A stretch of 64,000 nucleotides of DNA from Marinobacter subterrani (GTDB lineage Bacteria > Pseudomonadota > Gammaproteobacteria > Pseudomonadales > Oleiphilaceae): the NCBI RefSeq assembly GCF_001045555.1, contig NZ_LFBU01000001.1, positions 868,001 to 932,000 on the forward strand. The letters run 5' to 3'. The notes under the pieces were generated by a model that was not told the origin of the DNA, ran no database searches, and saw nothing but the letters and a program-made list of their open reading frames with translations. How positions within the stretch are numbered: the first letter of the stretch is position 1; each line of letters starts with the position of its first letter. The position numbers and the translations under genes were made by a program. Below are positions 1-8,640 of this stretch, one piece after another.

Positions 1-574
1 CGACAGCGTTGCCACTGTTCGTCTCGTTATGGCGGGTGATAACCCGGACCAGGCCGACTTTCCGATGGAAGCCCCCTGCATCCACCGGATGAACCAGCAC
101 GCCCAGGAGGCTTTTGCAGGCGCACGCCGGGAAAAGGTCGCGGAGATATCACGGATGGCCGTCAGCCGGGAGTTTCGGCGGCGCCTGAACGAGGACGAAT
201 CCGGCACAGGCATCAGCGATTTCGTCTGCTACAGCGATTCGGAAAACGGCAAACGCGCCATGCCCTACATCAGCCTCGGACTTTTCGCCGGCATCCTCCA
301 GATGTCGGTCAGACACGGCATAACCCACTGGATTGCTGTGATGGAACCCGCCCAGCTGCGCCTGTTAAAGCGATTTGGTGTGGAGTTTGATCATGTGGGC
401 CCGCTGATTGAGTATCACGGTCGCCGTCGCCCGGCTTTCACCGAGGCAGCCTCACTGATTGAAGGTATAAGAAGGCGACGCCCGGATGTCTGGTCTCTCA
501 TTACGGACAATGGACGTTATTTGCCTGCAAAGCCGGATACTGATTTTGCGGAAAACGAGAAACAGGTTGCCTGA
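1..574 (+). CDS. PEP-CTERM/exosortase system-associated acyltransferase, 5' end outside the window
   Basis: The first ATG is at 29, but the frame is open to the left edge and already reads like the family there (a VATVRLV stretch just before that methionine), so the gene begins outside the window and 29 is not its start. About 190 C-terminal residues are present. The EISRMAVSREFRRR segment and the overall pattern match the putative acyltransferases found beside exosortase/PEP-CTERM loci, which have a fold like N-acyl amino acid and homoserine lactone synthases (GNAT-like). The substrate of this family is not established. The two PEP-CTERM genes that follow support the assignment. A strong hairpin at 638-669 ends the gene. 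Confidence 0.8.
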   Translation, partial: DSVATVRLVMAGDNPDQADFPMEAPCIHRMNQHAQEAFAGARREKVAEISRMAVSREFRRRLNEDESGTGISDFVCYSDSENGKRAMPYISLGLFAGILQMSVRHGITHWIAVMEPAQLRLLKRFGVEFDHVGPLIEYHGRRRPAFTEAASLIEGIRRRRPDVWSLITDNGRYLPAKPDTDFAENEKQVA

Positions 575-637
575 TCCTGCACCTGAGCGATGCTCGCTGG
601 CCCCCAGTGACTTTGCTTTGGGCGCTGGCCAAGACTG

Positions 638-669
638 AAAAAGCCCCCGCTTGTTAGCGGGGGCTTTTT
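638..669. terminator. Bidirectional Rho-independent terminator
   Basis: A GC-rich stem (GCCCCCGC paired with GCGGGGGC) with a TTGTTA loop is flanked by an A-run on the left and a T-run on the right, so it can work in both directions. It lies between the plus-strand acyltransferase and the minus-strand PEP-CTERM gene ending at 708, and should terminate both. Confidence 0.9.
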
Positions 670-707
670 ACCGGCATTACCATCTGAATGCTGTTTCTAT
701 TCAGACT

Positions 708-1523
708 TTATGCCTTTGCAGCTTTTCTCCTGCGTGCCAGTCCAAGGCCGGCAAGGCCCATGCCCAGCAGAGCCAGGGTGCCTGGCTCAGGCACTTCTAC
801 CGCTGTGATCTTGAAGCGGGTATCGAAATGATTGGCTGTTCCCTCTTCGGTCAGAAGACCAACGCATCCGGAGGCAGCGCCCGCTGCTGTACAGGCATCA
901 TCATCCAGAACGGCCAACCCGATCAGTTCAAGGAATACTGTATACTTGTAATCATCGAGAATGAACGAGGAGGCGAACTGGAAGCCACCTGAACCGTTAT
1001 CCACAGCGCCCAGGTCCTCGAAGTTGTCGATCGTGAAGATATCATCGCAGTTGGAGACTGAGTCGTCGACACAGTTTCCATTATTCAACGTTTCATTGAA
1101 GAAGCTGATGAACTTAGTCGATGTTGGGGGCAGCGGATCGCCAGGAGGTGCAAACGGAGTCAGGGTCAGCGTCGAAGTCAGATCGAAGCTGGCCAGCGCC
1201 GCGCCACTGGCTGGGAGCGTATTGTTGGTGTGGGTGAATACCCCACCGTCTACGAAACCCCCGTTGGTCATCAGACCACTCGGCTCAGCAACATCAGTGA
1301 TCGAGACAGACGACTGTGGTCCGGAACCAACGCCCCAAGACAGCTTGCGGTCAGAGTCAGTGGCTGTAACAGATCCATCGCCGGTTGTCTGGGTCCAGTT
1401 GGAGAATACGCTGTCAACCTCATATCCCCAGTCGGTGATCATCACTGCGCTGGCAGATTGCGCCGCCAGAGCAAAGGGTACGACAAGAGCCGATAGAAGG
1501 GTTCTTTTAAATGCAGTTTTCAT
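708..1523 (-). CDS. PEP-CTERM sorting-domain protein, THxN type
   Basis: A 271-residue secreted protein. It has a Sec signal peptide (basic MKTAFKR, hydrophobic core, cleavage near QSASA-V), a middle region with a THTNN motif as in THxN-type PEP-CTERM proteins and four clustered cysteines, and a C-terminal sorting tail: VPEPGTLALLG, a hydrophobic segment, then an ARRRKAAKA basic cluster. In this family the tail is recognised and cut by an exosortase during export to the envelope or extracellular matrix. The start is supported by AGGAGAG just upstream. A -24/-12 element lies at 1599-1614. The role of the mature protein is unknown. Confidence 0.88.
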   Translation of the reverse strand: MKTAFKRTLLSALVVPFALAAQSASAVMITDWGYEVDSVFSNWTQTTGDGSVTATDSDRKLSWGVGSGPQSSVSITDVAEPSGLMTNGGFVDGGVFTHTNNTLPASGAALASFDLTSTLTLTPFAPPGDPLPPTSTKFISFFNETLNNGNCVDDSVSNCDDIFTIDNFEDLGAVDNGSGGFQFASSFILDDYKYTVFLELIGLAVLDDDACTAAGAASGCVGLLTEEGTANHFDTRFKITAVEVPEPGTLALLGMGLAGLGLARRRKAAKA

Positions 1524-1598
1524 AATAATCTCTCCTTGATTGATGACGCTGTCAGTTGCTGGACTTCAAGTACGCACGTCAGCGGTCCCTAACCTATA

Positions 1599-1614
1599 AG
1601 CATCAGCCATGCCA
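1599..1614 (-). promoter_or_regulatory. Sigma54-like -24/-12 promoter of the PEP-CTERM gene at 708-1523
   Basis: The minus strand reads TGGCATGGCTGATGCT. Against TGGCAC-N5-TTGCW it keeps TGGCA, the exact GG-N10-GC spacing and TGC-W, with two mismatches. It predicts a leader of about 65 nt. The call is strengthened by similar elements before the other two PEP-CTERM genes in the window. Confidence 0.55.
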
Positions 1615-2044
1615 TGAAATTAAATCTTTTATCTTTCAGTAAACTATCGTCAAAATTCCATTGGCCTTGAGAGCAAGGTGTAAGCATCTTCGACATTCAG
1701 AGAGCACAAATACATCGCTTCAGGCGCTATGTATTTTTTATAAGGGCTTCGAAGGAAGCAATCAGAAGAAAGGTGTTTAGATAAGCCTTTTTTTAGTAAT
1801 TTCAGGATTAAGAATGTCTTTAAAAATAAGGCTCGCCACAAGGAATGTAAACTAACCTGACACCGTAAAAGCCAGGTTGATCTATATTGTGGTCAAAGGT
1901 GCAGGCTATGCACCAGCCAGCGTTATACTTGAGGCAGGGCTCAGTCTGAAAGCCCGCTCCTACCTGTCGACTTTCCTTACACAATTGCAATTCCCGCCAT
2001 CAATTATGCCGACAATCCATTGTTTTATATGTCTTATTTTTTTA

Positions 2045-2060
2045 AGGCCCTAAATTTGCT
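2045..2060 (+). promoter_or_regulatory. Sigma54-like -24/-12 promoter of the PEP-CTERM gene at 2104-2739
   Basis: The sequence AGGCCCTAAATTTGCT fits TGGCAC-N5-TTGCW with GG and GC at exact N10 spacing and a complete TTGCT -12 block; mismatches are the first T and the A of CAC. It lies 43 bp before the start codon, giving a leader of about 33 nt. Confidence 0.65.
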
Positions 2061-2103
2061 ATGTCGCTGACTCGGACATCCATTCGATAGTTGGAGTTGC
2101 CTT

Positions 2104-2739
2104 ATGAGAAGGATTGATCAATTGGTGGCGGGTACCGCGCTCACACTGTTTGCCAGCGCGGCATCTGCCACCATTATTATTGATAACAACACGACCGGTT
2201 GGTACAACGACGGCTTGGGGGATCTGGCAGAAACCTACGGCCCGCTGTCCTCTTCGTTTCCGGGTGCAGGAGTCAGCGAGGGAGACCCCGTTGTCAACCC
2301 GCTGCCCGAGCCGGATCTCTCCCTGACCCCAAACCTGGGTAACTGGCTTGGTGCTGATTTCACGGCGGGAACCTGGAGCGGCCCAAACACCCCGATCCCC
2401 GGAAGCTGGACGGTTAATGATGAGACAGCCATTGTCTATCAATTCATTCTGGATAAGGCAGCAAGCATTACGGTTGATATTGGCGTAGACAATGGGATCT
2501 TTGCCTGGATCAACGGTAATTTCGAGTTTGGTGCCATGGCAAGCGGTGGCTCCAGCCCCGGGGAATATTCCTTTGGCACTGTGCTGGGTGCAGGAACGCA
2601 CTATCTTCAACTTCTGCGGGAGGACCACGGTGGAAGCACCGGGTACGACATCATGGTGACGGCGGTGCCTGAGCCCGCCACATTGGCGCTTATGGGGTTA
2701 GGCCTGCTGGGTATGGGCATGGCCCGGCGTAAAAGCTGA
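2104..2739 (+). CDS. PEP-CTERM sorting-domain protein
   Basis: A 211-residue secreted protein with a signal peptide (MRRIDQL, hydrophobic core, cleavage near SAASA-T) and a C-terminal VPEPATLALMGLGLLGMG sorting tail ending in ARRKS. The mature part has aromatic and glycine-rich beta-type sequence and no family I can name with confidence. An exosortase encoded elsewhere would process the tail. TTGGAG about 8 nt before the ATG supports the start. It is transcribed away from the other PEP-CTERM gene and carries the best -24/-12 match of the three. Confidence 0.88.
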   Translation: MRRIDQLVAGTALTLFASAASATIIIDNNTTGWYNDGLGDLAETYGPLSSSFPGAGVSEGDPVVNPLPEPDLSLTPNLGNWLGADFTAGTWSGPNTPIPGSWTVNDETAIVYQFILDKAASITVDIGVDNGIFAWINGNFEFGAMASGGSSPGEYSFGTVLGAGTHYLQLLREDHGGSTGYDIMVTAVPEPATLALMGLGLLGMGMARRKS

Positions 2740-2748
2740 GCCCAGCCT

Positions 2749-2773
2749 ACGGGGGTGCCGCCAGGCCCCCCGT
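2749..2773. terminator. Possible terminator hairpin between converging genes
   Basis: ACGGGGG pairs with CCCCCGT around an 11-nt loop. It lies between the stop of the plus-strand PEP-CTERM gene and the stop of minus-strand prpF. There is no clear T-run, so intrinsic termination is uncertain. Confidence 0.4.
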
Positions 2774-2819
2774 TGACAACTCCCCCGCAATCTCTCGCTG
2801 CAGGTTTGTAAATTCCGAC

Positions 2820-3998
2820 TCAGAAACGGTCTCCGGGCACCCTCACCCAACCCTCCATCAAAACCCGCGCACTACGGCTCATAATGGCTTTGGTTGCCGT
2901 CCACTGACCATCCACTTCCTTTGCTTCCGCCCCAACACGCAAGGTGCCGGAAGGATGGCCGAAGGTCACATGAGTGCGATCTCCCCCGCCGGCGGCGAGG
3001 TTCACCAGGGTTCCCGGAACCGCCGATGCCGTAGCAATGGCCACGGCAGCCGTGCCCATCATGGCGTGGTGGAGTTTGCCCATGGACAGAGCGCGGACCA
3101 GAACATCCACATCCCCGGCTCCGATGCTCTTTCCGCTTGAGGACACGTAATCCGCAGGCTTCGCCACGAAGGCTACTTTCGGGGTGTGCTGACGGTTTGC
3201 CGCTTCTTCGATGTTCTGGATCAGCCCCATTTGCACCGCGCCATGGGCCCGGATGGATTCAAACCTGGCGAGGGCCTTGGGGTCGGAGTTGATGTCGTCC
3301 TGCAGCTCGGTGCCCTTGTATCCGATGTCTTCGGCGTTAACAAAGATGGTGGGGATGCCGGCGTTGATCATGGTGGCTTTCAGGGTGCCGACGCCGGGTA
3401 CTTCCAGGTCGTCCACCAGGTTGCCGGTGGGGAACATGGAGCCTTCGCCATCGGCCGGATCCATGAATTCCACCTGTACTTCGGCTGCTGGGAATGTGAC
3501 ACCGTCCAGCTCGAAATCGCCGGTTTCCTGCACTTCGCCGTTGGTGATGGGGATGTGGGCGACGATGGTTTTCCGGATGTTGGCCTGCCAGATGCGCACG
3601 GTGCAGGTCCCGTTTTCCGGAATCCGGTCTTTGCCGACAAAGCCGCTGTTGATGGCGAAAGCGCCTACGGCGGCGGTGAGGTTGCCGCAGTTACCGCTCC
3701 AGTCCACAAACGGCTTGTCGATGGAGACCTGGCCGAACAGATAGTCAACGTCGTGGCCCGGCTGGGTGGGTTCCGCCAGGATCACGGTTTTGCTGGTGCT
3801 GGAAGTGGCGCCGCCCATGCCGTCGATTTGTTTCTGGTACGGGTCCGGGCTGCCGATTACGCGAAGCAGGAGTTTGTCTCTTGCCTCGCCCGGGGTTTGT
3901 GCCGCTTCCGGGAGATCCTGAAGGCGGAAGAAGACGCCTTTTGATGTGCCGCCACGCATGTAGGTGGCGGGGATTTTGATTTGTGGCTTGTTAGGCAT
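2820..3998 (-). CDS. prpF: 2-methylaconitate isomerase PrpF (AcnD accessory protein)
   Basis: A 392-residue cytosolic protein of the PrpF/diaminopimelate-epimerase fold. It opens with KIPATYMRGGTSKGVFF, typical of PrpF, and contains SGNCGNL and SIGAGDVDVLV. In the methylcitrate cycle AcnD makes a 2-methylaconitate isomer that PrpF isomerises so that hydration can continue to 2-methylisocitrate. It is the last gene of the operon, separated from acnD by three copies of a hairpin repeat. Pairing with acnD rather than prpD identifies the AcnD/PrpF variant of propionate catabolism. Confidence 0.93.
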   Translation of the reverse strand: MPNKPQIKIPATYMRGGTSKGVFFRLQDLPEAAQTPGEARDKLLLRVIGSPDPYQKQIDGMGGATSSTSKTVILAEPTQPGHDVDYLFGQVSIDKPFVDWSGNCGNLTAAVGAFAINSGFVGKDRIPENGTCTVRIWQANIRKTIVAHIPITNGEVQETGDFELDGVTFPAAEVQVEFMDPADGEGSMFPTGNLVDDLEVPGVGTLKATMINAGIPTIFVNAEDIGYKGTELQDDINSDPKALARFESIRAHGAVQMGLIQNIEEAANRQHTPKVAFVAKPADYVSSSGKSIGAGDVDVLVRALSMGKLHHAMMGTAAVAIATASAVPGTLVNLAAGGGDRTHVTFGHPSGTLRVGAEAKEVDGQWTATKAIMSRSARVLMEGWVRVPGDRF

Positions 3999-4018
3999 GG
4001 GGTACCTTTTGGCTTTTT

Positions 4019-4155
4019 GTCGGATTACGCTGCGCTAATCCGACCTACATGGGGCGGTTTCATTGTCGGATTACGGCTTTGCCTAATCCGACCTACGTTG
4101 GTTTGGCTATAGCCATGGCGTAGGTCGGATTAGGCCCAAAGGGCCGTAATCCGAC
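4019..4155. repeat. Three hairpin repeats in the acnD-prpF spacer
   Basis: Imperfect palindromes of about 30-36 bp with arms GTCGGATTA and TAATCCGAC and a GTAGG tail on one side. Units lie at 4019-4048, 4065-4096 and, inverted, 4120-4155. Variable bases are confined mainly to the loop. They fill nearly all of the spacer and could form stem-loops in the operon mRNA. The architecture is that of REP-type elements. Confidence 0.9.
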
Positions 4156-4166
4156 ATTTTTTCAGG

Positions 4167-6764
4167 CTACGCAGCCCCTTCGGACTGCAGGAAATCCTCC
4201 GCAAACCGCTGCAACACACCGCCAGCACTGTAGATGGAGACTTCCTCAGCGGTATCCAGGCGGCACATCACGGGCACGCGTTCGGTGCTGCCGTTCTTCC
4301 GATGGATGACCAGCGTGAGCTCGGCGCGGGGCGCCGGGCTGCCTTCTACGTCGTAGGTTTCGGTGCCGTCGAGGGCCAGGGTCTTGCGGGTGGTGCCTTC
4401 CTCGAACTGCAGGGGCATTACGCCCATACCGATCAGGTTGGTCCGGTGAATCCGCTCGAAGCCTTCGGCTGCAATGGCTTCTACACCGGCCAGGGCAACG
4501 CCCTTGGCGGCCCAGTCCCGGGATGAGCCCTGGCCATAGTCGGCGCCGGCGATGATGATCAGTGGCTGCTTGCGCTCCATGTAGGTTTCGATGGCTTCCC
4601 ACATGCGAACAACCTTGCCTTCCGGCTCAATGCGGGCCAGGGAGCCCTGCTTCACGTTGCCGTTTTCGTCCCGGACCATTTCGTTGAACAGTTTCGGGTT
4701 GGCGAAGGTAGCGCGCTGGGCTGTCAGGTGGTCACCACGGTGGGTTGCGTAGGAATTGAAGTCTTCCTCCGGCACGCCCATTTTGTGCAGGTATTCACCG
4801 GCGGCACTGTTCATCATGATCGCGTTTGAGGGCGACAGATGGTCGGTGGTGATGTTGTCCGGTAACACGGCCAGCGGGCGCATACCCTTGAGGGTTTTCT
4901 CACCGACCATGCCGCCTTCCCAGTACGGCGGGCGACGGATGTAGGTGCTCTGCGGGCGCCACTCGTACAGCGGGTTGGTGTTGGCCTGGGCATCCCGGGT
5001 GATGTCGAACATCGGGATGTAGGTGCTACGGAACTGTTCCGGCTTCACGCTGGCTTTCACGATGGCATCGATTTCCGCATCGTCCGGCCAGATGTCTTTC
5101 AGGGTGACGGGGTTACCGTCCTTGTCGTAGCCCAGGGCATCTTTTTCGATGTCGAAGCGGATGGTGCCGGCGATTGCATAGGCCACCACCAGCGGCGGCG
5201 ACGCCAGGAATGCCTGTTTGGCATAGGGGTGAATCCGGCCGTCGAAGTTCCGGTTACCGGAGAGCACCGCGGTGGAAAACAGGTCGCGATCCATGATTTC
5301 CTGGGCGATTTTCGGATCCAGAGCGCCACTCATGCCGTTACAGGTGGTGCAGGCAAAGGCCACCACGCCAAAACCGAGTTGCTCCAGTTCCGGCAGCAAT
5401 TTGGCTTCTTCCAGGTACATCTTGACCGTTTTGGAGCCCGGCGCCAGGGAGGTCTTCACCCAGGGCTTGCGGGTCAGGCCCAGCTTGTTGGCGTTTCGGG
5501 CGATCAGGCCAGCGGCCACCATGTTGCGCGGGTTACTGGTGTTGGTGCAGCTGGTGATGGCGGCGATGATGCAGGCGCCATCCGGCATCTTGCCCTCTTC
5601 CTGTTCCCACTCACCGGCAATGCCGCGCTCTGCCAGCTCGGATGTGGGCAGGTGCGCATGGGGATTGGAAGGACCAGCCAGGGTACGAGTAACCTTGGAC
5701 AGGTCGAACTTCAGCACACGCTCGTATTCCGCGTTCTTCATGCTGTCGGCCCAGAGGCCGGTTTCCTTGGCGAACGTTTCTACCAGGGCCACCTGATCGT
5801 CCTCACGGCCGGTCAGTTTCAGGTAGTCGATGGTCTGGCCGTCGATGTAGAACATCGCTGCCGTAGCACCGTATTCCGGGGTCATGTTGGAGATGGTGGC
5901 GCGGTCGCCTACGGTGAGGCTGTCAGCGCCTTCGCCGTAGAATTCGAGATAAGCGCCAACCACGCGCTCCCTGCGCAGGAATTCGGTAATCGCCAGTACC
6001 ATGTCTGTGCTGGTGATACCCGGCTGAATTTTACCGGTCAGCTCAACACCGACGATATCGGGCAGCCGCATCATGGAGGCGCGGCCGAGCATCACGCTCT
6101 CGGCTTCCAGGCCGCCTACACCCACAGAAATAACGCCGAGGGCATCCACCATCGGGGTGTGGCTGTCAGTACCGACACAGGTGTCCGGGAAGGCGACACC
6201 GTCACGGCGCTGCACCACGGGAGACATCTTCTCCAGGTTGATCTGGTGCATGATGCCGTTGCCCGGCGGAATCACGTCCACATTCTTGAACGCGGTTTTG
6301 GTCCAGTTGATGAAGTGGAACCGGTCGTCATTGCGGCGGTCTTCGATCTGGCGGTTCTTCTCGAACGCGTCTTTCTCGAAACCGGCGTGCTCAACGGCCA
6401 GGGAGTGATCCACGATCAGCTGTGTGGGAACCACCGGATTGACCTTGGCGGGATCACCGCCCTTCTCGGCGATGGCGTCACGCAGGCCGGCCAGATCCAC
6501 CAGCGCGGTCTGGCCGAGGATGTCGTGGCAGACCACGCGGGCCGGGTACCAGGGGAAATCCAGATCGCGCTTGCGCTCGATCAGCTGTTTCAGGGAATCC
6601 GTCAGCACCTCGGGATCGCAGCGGCGGACCAGCTGTTCGGCCAGGATTTTGGAGGTGTACGGGAGTTTGTCGTACGCGCCGGCCTGGATGTCTTCCACGG
6701 CCTGGCGGGTGTCGAAGTAGTCCAGGTCGGTGCCTGGTAGGGGTTTGCGGTAGTTGGTGTTCAT
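4167..6764 (-). CDS. acnD: Fe/S-dependent 2-methylcitrate dehydratase AcnD
   Basis: An 865-residue aconitase-superfamily enzyme that dehydrates 2-methylcitrate in the methylcitrate cycle. The three cysteine ligands of the [4Fe-4S] cluster are visible: Cys406 in ITSCTNTSNP and Cys472/Cys475 in FACTTCNGMSG. The C-terminal swivel domain carries GADYGQGSSRDWAAKGVALA. The length fits AcnD rather than the longer AcnA. Its position between prpC and prpF supports AcnD over a housekeeping aconitase. Confidence 0.95.
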   Translation of the reverse strand: MNTNYRKPLPGTDLDYFDTRQAVEDIQAGAYDKLPYTSKILAEQLVRRCDPEVLTDSLKQLIERKRDLDFPWYPARVVCHDILGQTALVDLAGLRDAIAEKGGDPAKVNPVVPTQLIVDHSLAVEHAGFEKDAFEKNRQIEDRRNDDRFHFINWTKTAFKNVDVIPPGNGIMHQINLEKMSPVVQRRDGVAFPDTCVGTDSHTPMVDALGVISVGVGGLEAESVMLGRASMMRLPDIVGVELTGKIQPGITSTDMVLAITEFLRRERVVGAYLEFYGEGADSLTVGDRATISNMTPEYGATAAMFYIDGQTIDYLKLTGREDDQVALVETFAKETGLWADSMKNAEYERVLKFDLSKVTRTLAGPSNPHAHLPTSELAERGIAGEWEQEEGKMPDGACIIAAITSCTNTSNPRNMVAAGLIARNANKLGLTRKPWVKTSLAPGSKTVKMYLEEAKLLPELEQLGFGVVAFACTTCNGMSGALDPKIAQEIMDRDLFSTAVLSGNRNFDGRIHPYAKQAFLASPPLVVAYAIAGTIRFDIEKDALGYDKDGNPVTLKDIWPDDAEIDAIVKASVKPEQFRSTYIPMFDITRDAQANTNPLYEWRPQSTYIRRPPYWEGGMVGEKTLKGMRPLAVLPDNITTDHLSPSNAIMMNSAAGEYLHKMGVPEEDFNSYATHRGDHLTAQRATFANPKLFNEMVRDENGNVKQGSLARIEPEGKVVRMWEAIETYMERKQPLIIIAGADYGQGSSRDWAAKGVALAGVEAIAAEGFERIHRTNLIGMGVMPLQFEEGTTRKTLALDGTETYDVEGSPAPRAELTLVIHRKNGSTERVPVMCRLDTAEEVSIYSAGGVLQRFAEDFLQSEGAA

Positions 6765-6788
6765 GGGCGGTACCCTGATTCTGGTATT

Positions 6789-6943
6789 GTCGGATTACGG
6801 CTTCGCCTAATCCGACCTACTTGGATAATGGCGCTAACCCGTAGGTCGGATTAGTTTTTGTCGGATTACGGCTTCGCCTAATTCGACCTACTTGGAAGAT
6901 GACGCTGGCTTGTAGGTCGGATTAGCCGAAGGCGTAATCCGAC
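6789..6943. repeat. Hairpin repeats in the prpC-acnD spacer
   Basis: Three full units of the GTCGGATTA/TAATCCGAC family at 6789-6820, 6860-6891 and, inverted, 6912-6943, plus a half unit at 6841-6854 (GTAGGTCGGATTAG). The half unit abuts the second full unit through a T-run, suggesting partial deletion or recombination between copies. Confidence 0.9.
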
Positions 6944-6962
6944 ACTCAGGCCTTAATTCAAT

Positions 6963-8093
6963 TCACGGCCGCTCGTCGATCGGCACCCACTTGGCATCCG
7001 CCGGGCCGGTGTAATCGGCGCTTGGACGGATAATGCGATTGTTCTCGCGCTGCTCTTTCACGTGGGCGGTCCAGCCGGACACGCGGGACATCACGAAGAT
7101 CGGGGTGAACAGCTCGGTCGGGATGCCCATGAAGTGATAGGCCGAGGCGTGGAAGAAGTCGGCGTTGCAGAACAGTTTCTTCTCGCGCCACATGACTTCT
7201 TCACAACGTTCGGAGACCGGATACAGCACGGTGTCGCCCACTTCGTCCGCCAGCTTTTTGGACCACTGTTTGATGATGGCGTTGCGCGGGTCGGAATCCT
7301 TGTAGATCGCGTGGCCGAAGCCCATGATCTTTTCCTTGCGCTCGAGCATGCCCATCAGGCCTTCTTCGGCTTCGTCCGGGGTCTGGAAGCGCTGGATCAG
7401 TGCCATGGCGGCTTCGTTGGCACCACCGTGCAGCGGGCCGCGCAGGGTGCCGATGGCGCCGGTGACGCAGCTGTGAATATCAGACAGCGTGGAGGCGCAG
7501 ACGCGCGCGGTGAATGTGGAGGCGTTGAACTCGTGCTCGGCGTAGAGAATCAGCGACACGTTCATCACGCGTTCGTGCAGTTCGCTGGGCTTCTTGCCGT
7601 GCAGCAGTTCCAGGAAATGACCGCCGATGGAATCCACATCACTTTCGGTCTCGATGCGAACGCCTTCGTGGGCGAAGCGGTACCAATAGGTGATGATTGA
7701 CGGGAACACCGCCAGCATGCGGTCGATCTTGTCGTCCTGCTCGCTGAAGTCCTGTTCGGTTTCCAGGTTGCCGAGCATGGAGCAGCCGGTGCGCATCACG
7801 TCCATCGGATGTGCGTCCTTGGGAATGTGCTCCAGAACGGTTTTCAGAGCATATGGCAGGCCACGCAGGTTCTGCAGTTTCTTGACGTAGGCGTCCAGCT
7901 CCTGGCGGTTCGGCAGTTTGCCTCGCAGCAGAAGGTACGCGATTTCCTCGAATTGGGCCTTCTCGGCCAGATCCGCGATGTCGTAGCCGCGGTAGGTCAG
8001 GCCCGCGCCGCTCTTGCCGACAGTGCACAGTGCGGTTTCACCAGCTACCTGGCCACGAAGGCCGGCGCCGCCGAGTTTTTTTGCTTCAGCCAT
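6963..8093 (-). CDS. prpC: 2-methylcitrate synthase PrpC
   Basis: A 376-residue citrate-synthase-family enzyme condensing propionyl-CoA with oxaloacetate. It begins AEAKKLGGAGLRGQVAG and has SGAGLTYRGYDI, the active-site region LHGGANEAAM, GFGHAIYK, and the late catalytic-aspartate region NADFFHASAYHFMGI. The length is typical of 2-methylcitrate synthases and shorter than the hexameric type II citrate synthase. The operon position decides methylcitrate over citrate synthase. Confidence 0.95.
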   Translation of the reverse strand: MAEAKKLGGAGLRGQVAGETALCTVGKSGAGLTYRGYDIADLAEKAQFEEIAYLLLRGKLPNRQELDAYVKKLQNLRGLPYALKTVLEHIPKDAHPMDVMRTGCSMLGNLETEQDFSEQDDKIDRMLAVFPSIITYWYRFAHEGVRIETESDVDSIGGHFLELLHGKKPSELHERVMNVSLILYAEHEFNASTFTARVCASTLSDIHSCVTGAIGTLRGPLHGGANEAAMALIQRFQTPDEAEEGLMGMLERKEKIMGFGHAIYKDSDPRNAIIKQWSKKLADEVGDTVLYPVSERCEEVMWREKKLFCNADFFHASAYHFMGIPTELFTPIFVMSRVSGWTAHVKEQRENNRIIRPSADYTGPADAKWVPIDERP

Positions 8094-8124
8094 TGTTGTC
8101 TCCCATCTTTATCTTGTTTGGGGT

Positions 8125-8304
8125 GTCGGATTACGCCTTGGGCTAATCCGACCTACTGATTTGTTGCTTAACTTTGGATTGGGTTGTCGGATTACTGTCA
8201 GTCTTAAAGGCGGGGGCAGAAGAAAGCGTTCTTCTGACCCCAGGTTCACATTCCTCGACCTCGGGGGTGGTTGTCGGATTACGCCTGCGGCTAATCCGAC
8301 CTAC
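8125..8304. repeat. Hairpin repeats just upstream of prpC
   Basis: Full units at 8125-8156 and 8273-8304 and a half unit at 8186-8195 (GTCGGATTAC followed by unrelated sequence). Between them sits a palindrome of a different family (8212-8241). The stretch continues directly into the 67-bp tandem array. Confidence 0.88.
8212..8241. repeat. Second-family palindrome (GGGGTCAGA type)
   Basis: GGGGGCAGAAGAA and TTCTTCTGACCCC form a 13-bp stem with one mismatch around AGCG. The arms match those of the palindrome at 29177-29205, so this is a second dispersed palindrome family. It lies within the repeat-rich prpB-prpC spacer. Confidence 0.7.
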
Positions 8305-8636
8305 ATTTCCAATGCCCGAGTTTTGTAGTTTTGTAGGTCGGATTAGGCGAAGCCGTAATCCGACAAACCACATCTCCAATGCCGGCGTTTTGTAGTTTTG
8401 TAGGTCGAATTAGGCGGAGCCGTAATCCGACAAACCACATCTCCAATGCCGGCGTTTTGTAGTTTTGTAGGTCGAATTAGGCGGAGCCGTAATCCGACAA
8501 ACCACATCTCCAATGCCGGAGTTTTGTAGTTTTGTAGGTCGAATTAGGCGAAGCCGTAATCCGACAAACCACATCTCCAATGCCGGCGTTTTGTAGTTTT
8601 GTAGGTCGAATTAGGCGGAGCCGTAATCCGACAAAC
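8304..8636. repeat. Five-copy 67-bp tandem array containing the prp hairpin repeat
   Basis: The hairpin unit recurs at 8333, 8400, 8467, 8534 and 8601, a strict 67-bp period. Each copy is preceded by a CCAATGCC...GTTTTGTAGTTTT linker. Copies two to five share GTCGAATTA in place of GTCGGATTA, so they were amplified from one variant, while the first copy has the ancestral arm. The array ends a few bases from the prpB stop and occupies the prpB-prpC mRNA spacer. The repeat and its linker are amplified together, so it is not a CRISPR. Confidence 0.93.
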
Positions 8637-8640
8637 CTCA

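Larger units (their letters stand above)
1524..2103. other. Divergent intergenic region between two PEP-CTERM genes
   Basis: A 580-bp, relatively AT-rich region without a convincing gene. A 63-codon open frame at 1650-1841 (minus) has no ribosome site or family features. The region holds one sigma54-like element facing each flanking gene (1599-1614 minus; 2045-2060 plus). A conserved enhancer for a sigma54 activator would be expected roughly 80-200 bp upstream of each element, but I could not identify a repeated motif by eye. Confidence 0.5.

Noticed and set aside
1..28. ATG at 29 as the true start of the first gene
   Set aside because: The frame is open through the left edge and the residues before ATG 29 (VATVRLV) already fit the acyltransferase family, so the gene is truncated by the window.
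1650..1841. A 63-codon minus-strand open frame in the PEP-CTERM intergenic region
   Set aside because: No ribosome site, no recognisable signal or domain, and it lies in a region better explained by promoters.
5229..6740. A 503-codon plus-strand open frame opposite acnD
   Set aside because: It is antisense to a clear AcnD coding sequence, lacks family features and is typical of long antisense frames in GC-rich genes.
8304..8636. Regularly spaced repeats resembling a CRISPR array
   Set aside because: The intervening sequences are nearly identical rather than unique spacers, the period is 67 bp with hairpin plus linker amplified together, and no cas genes are nearby. It is a tandem repeat.
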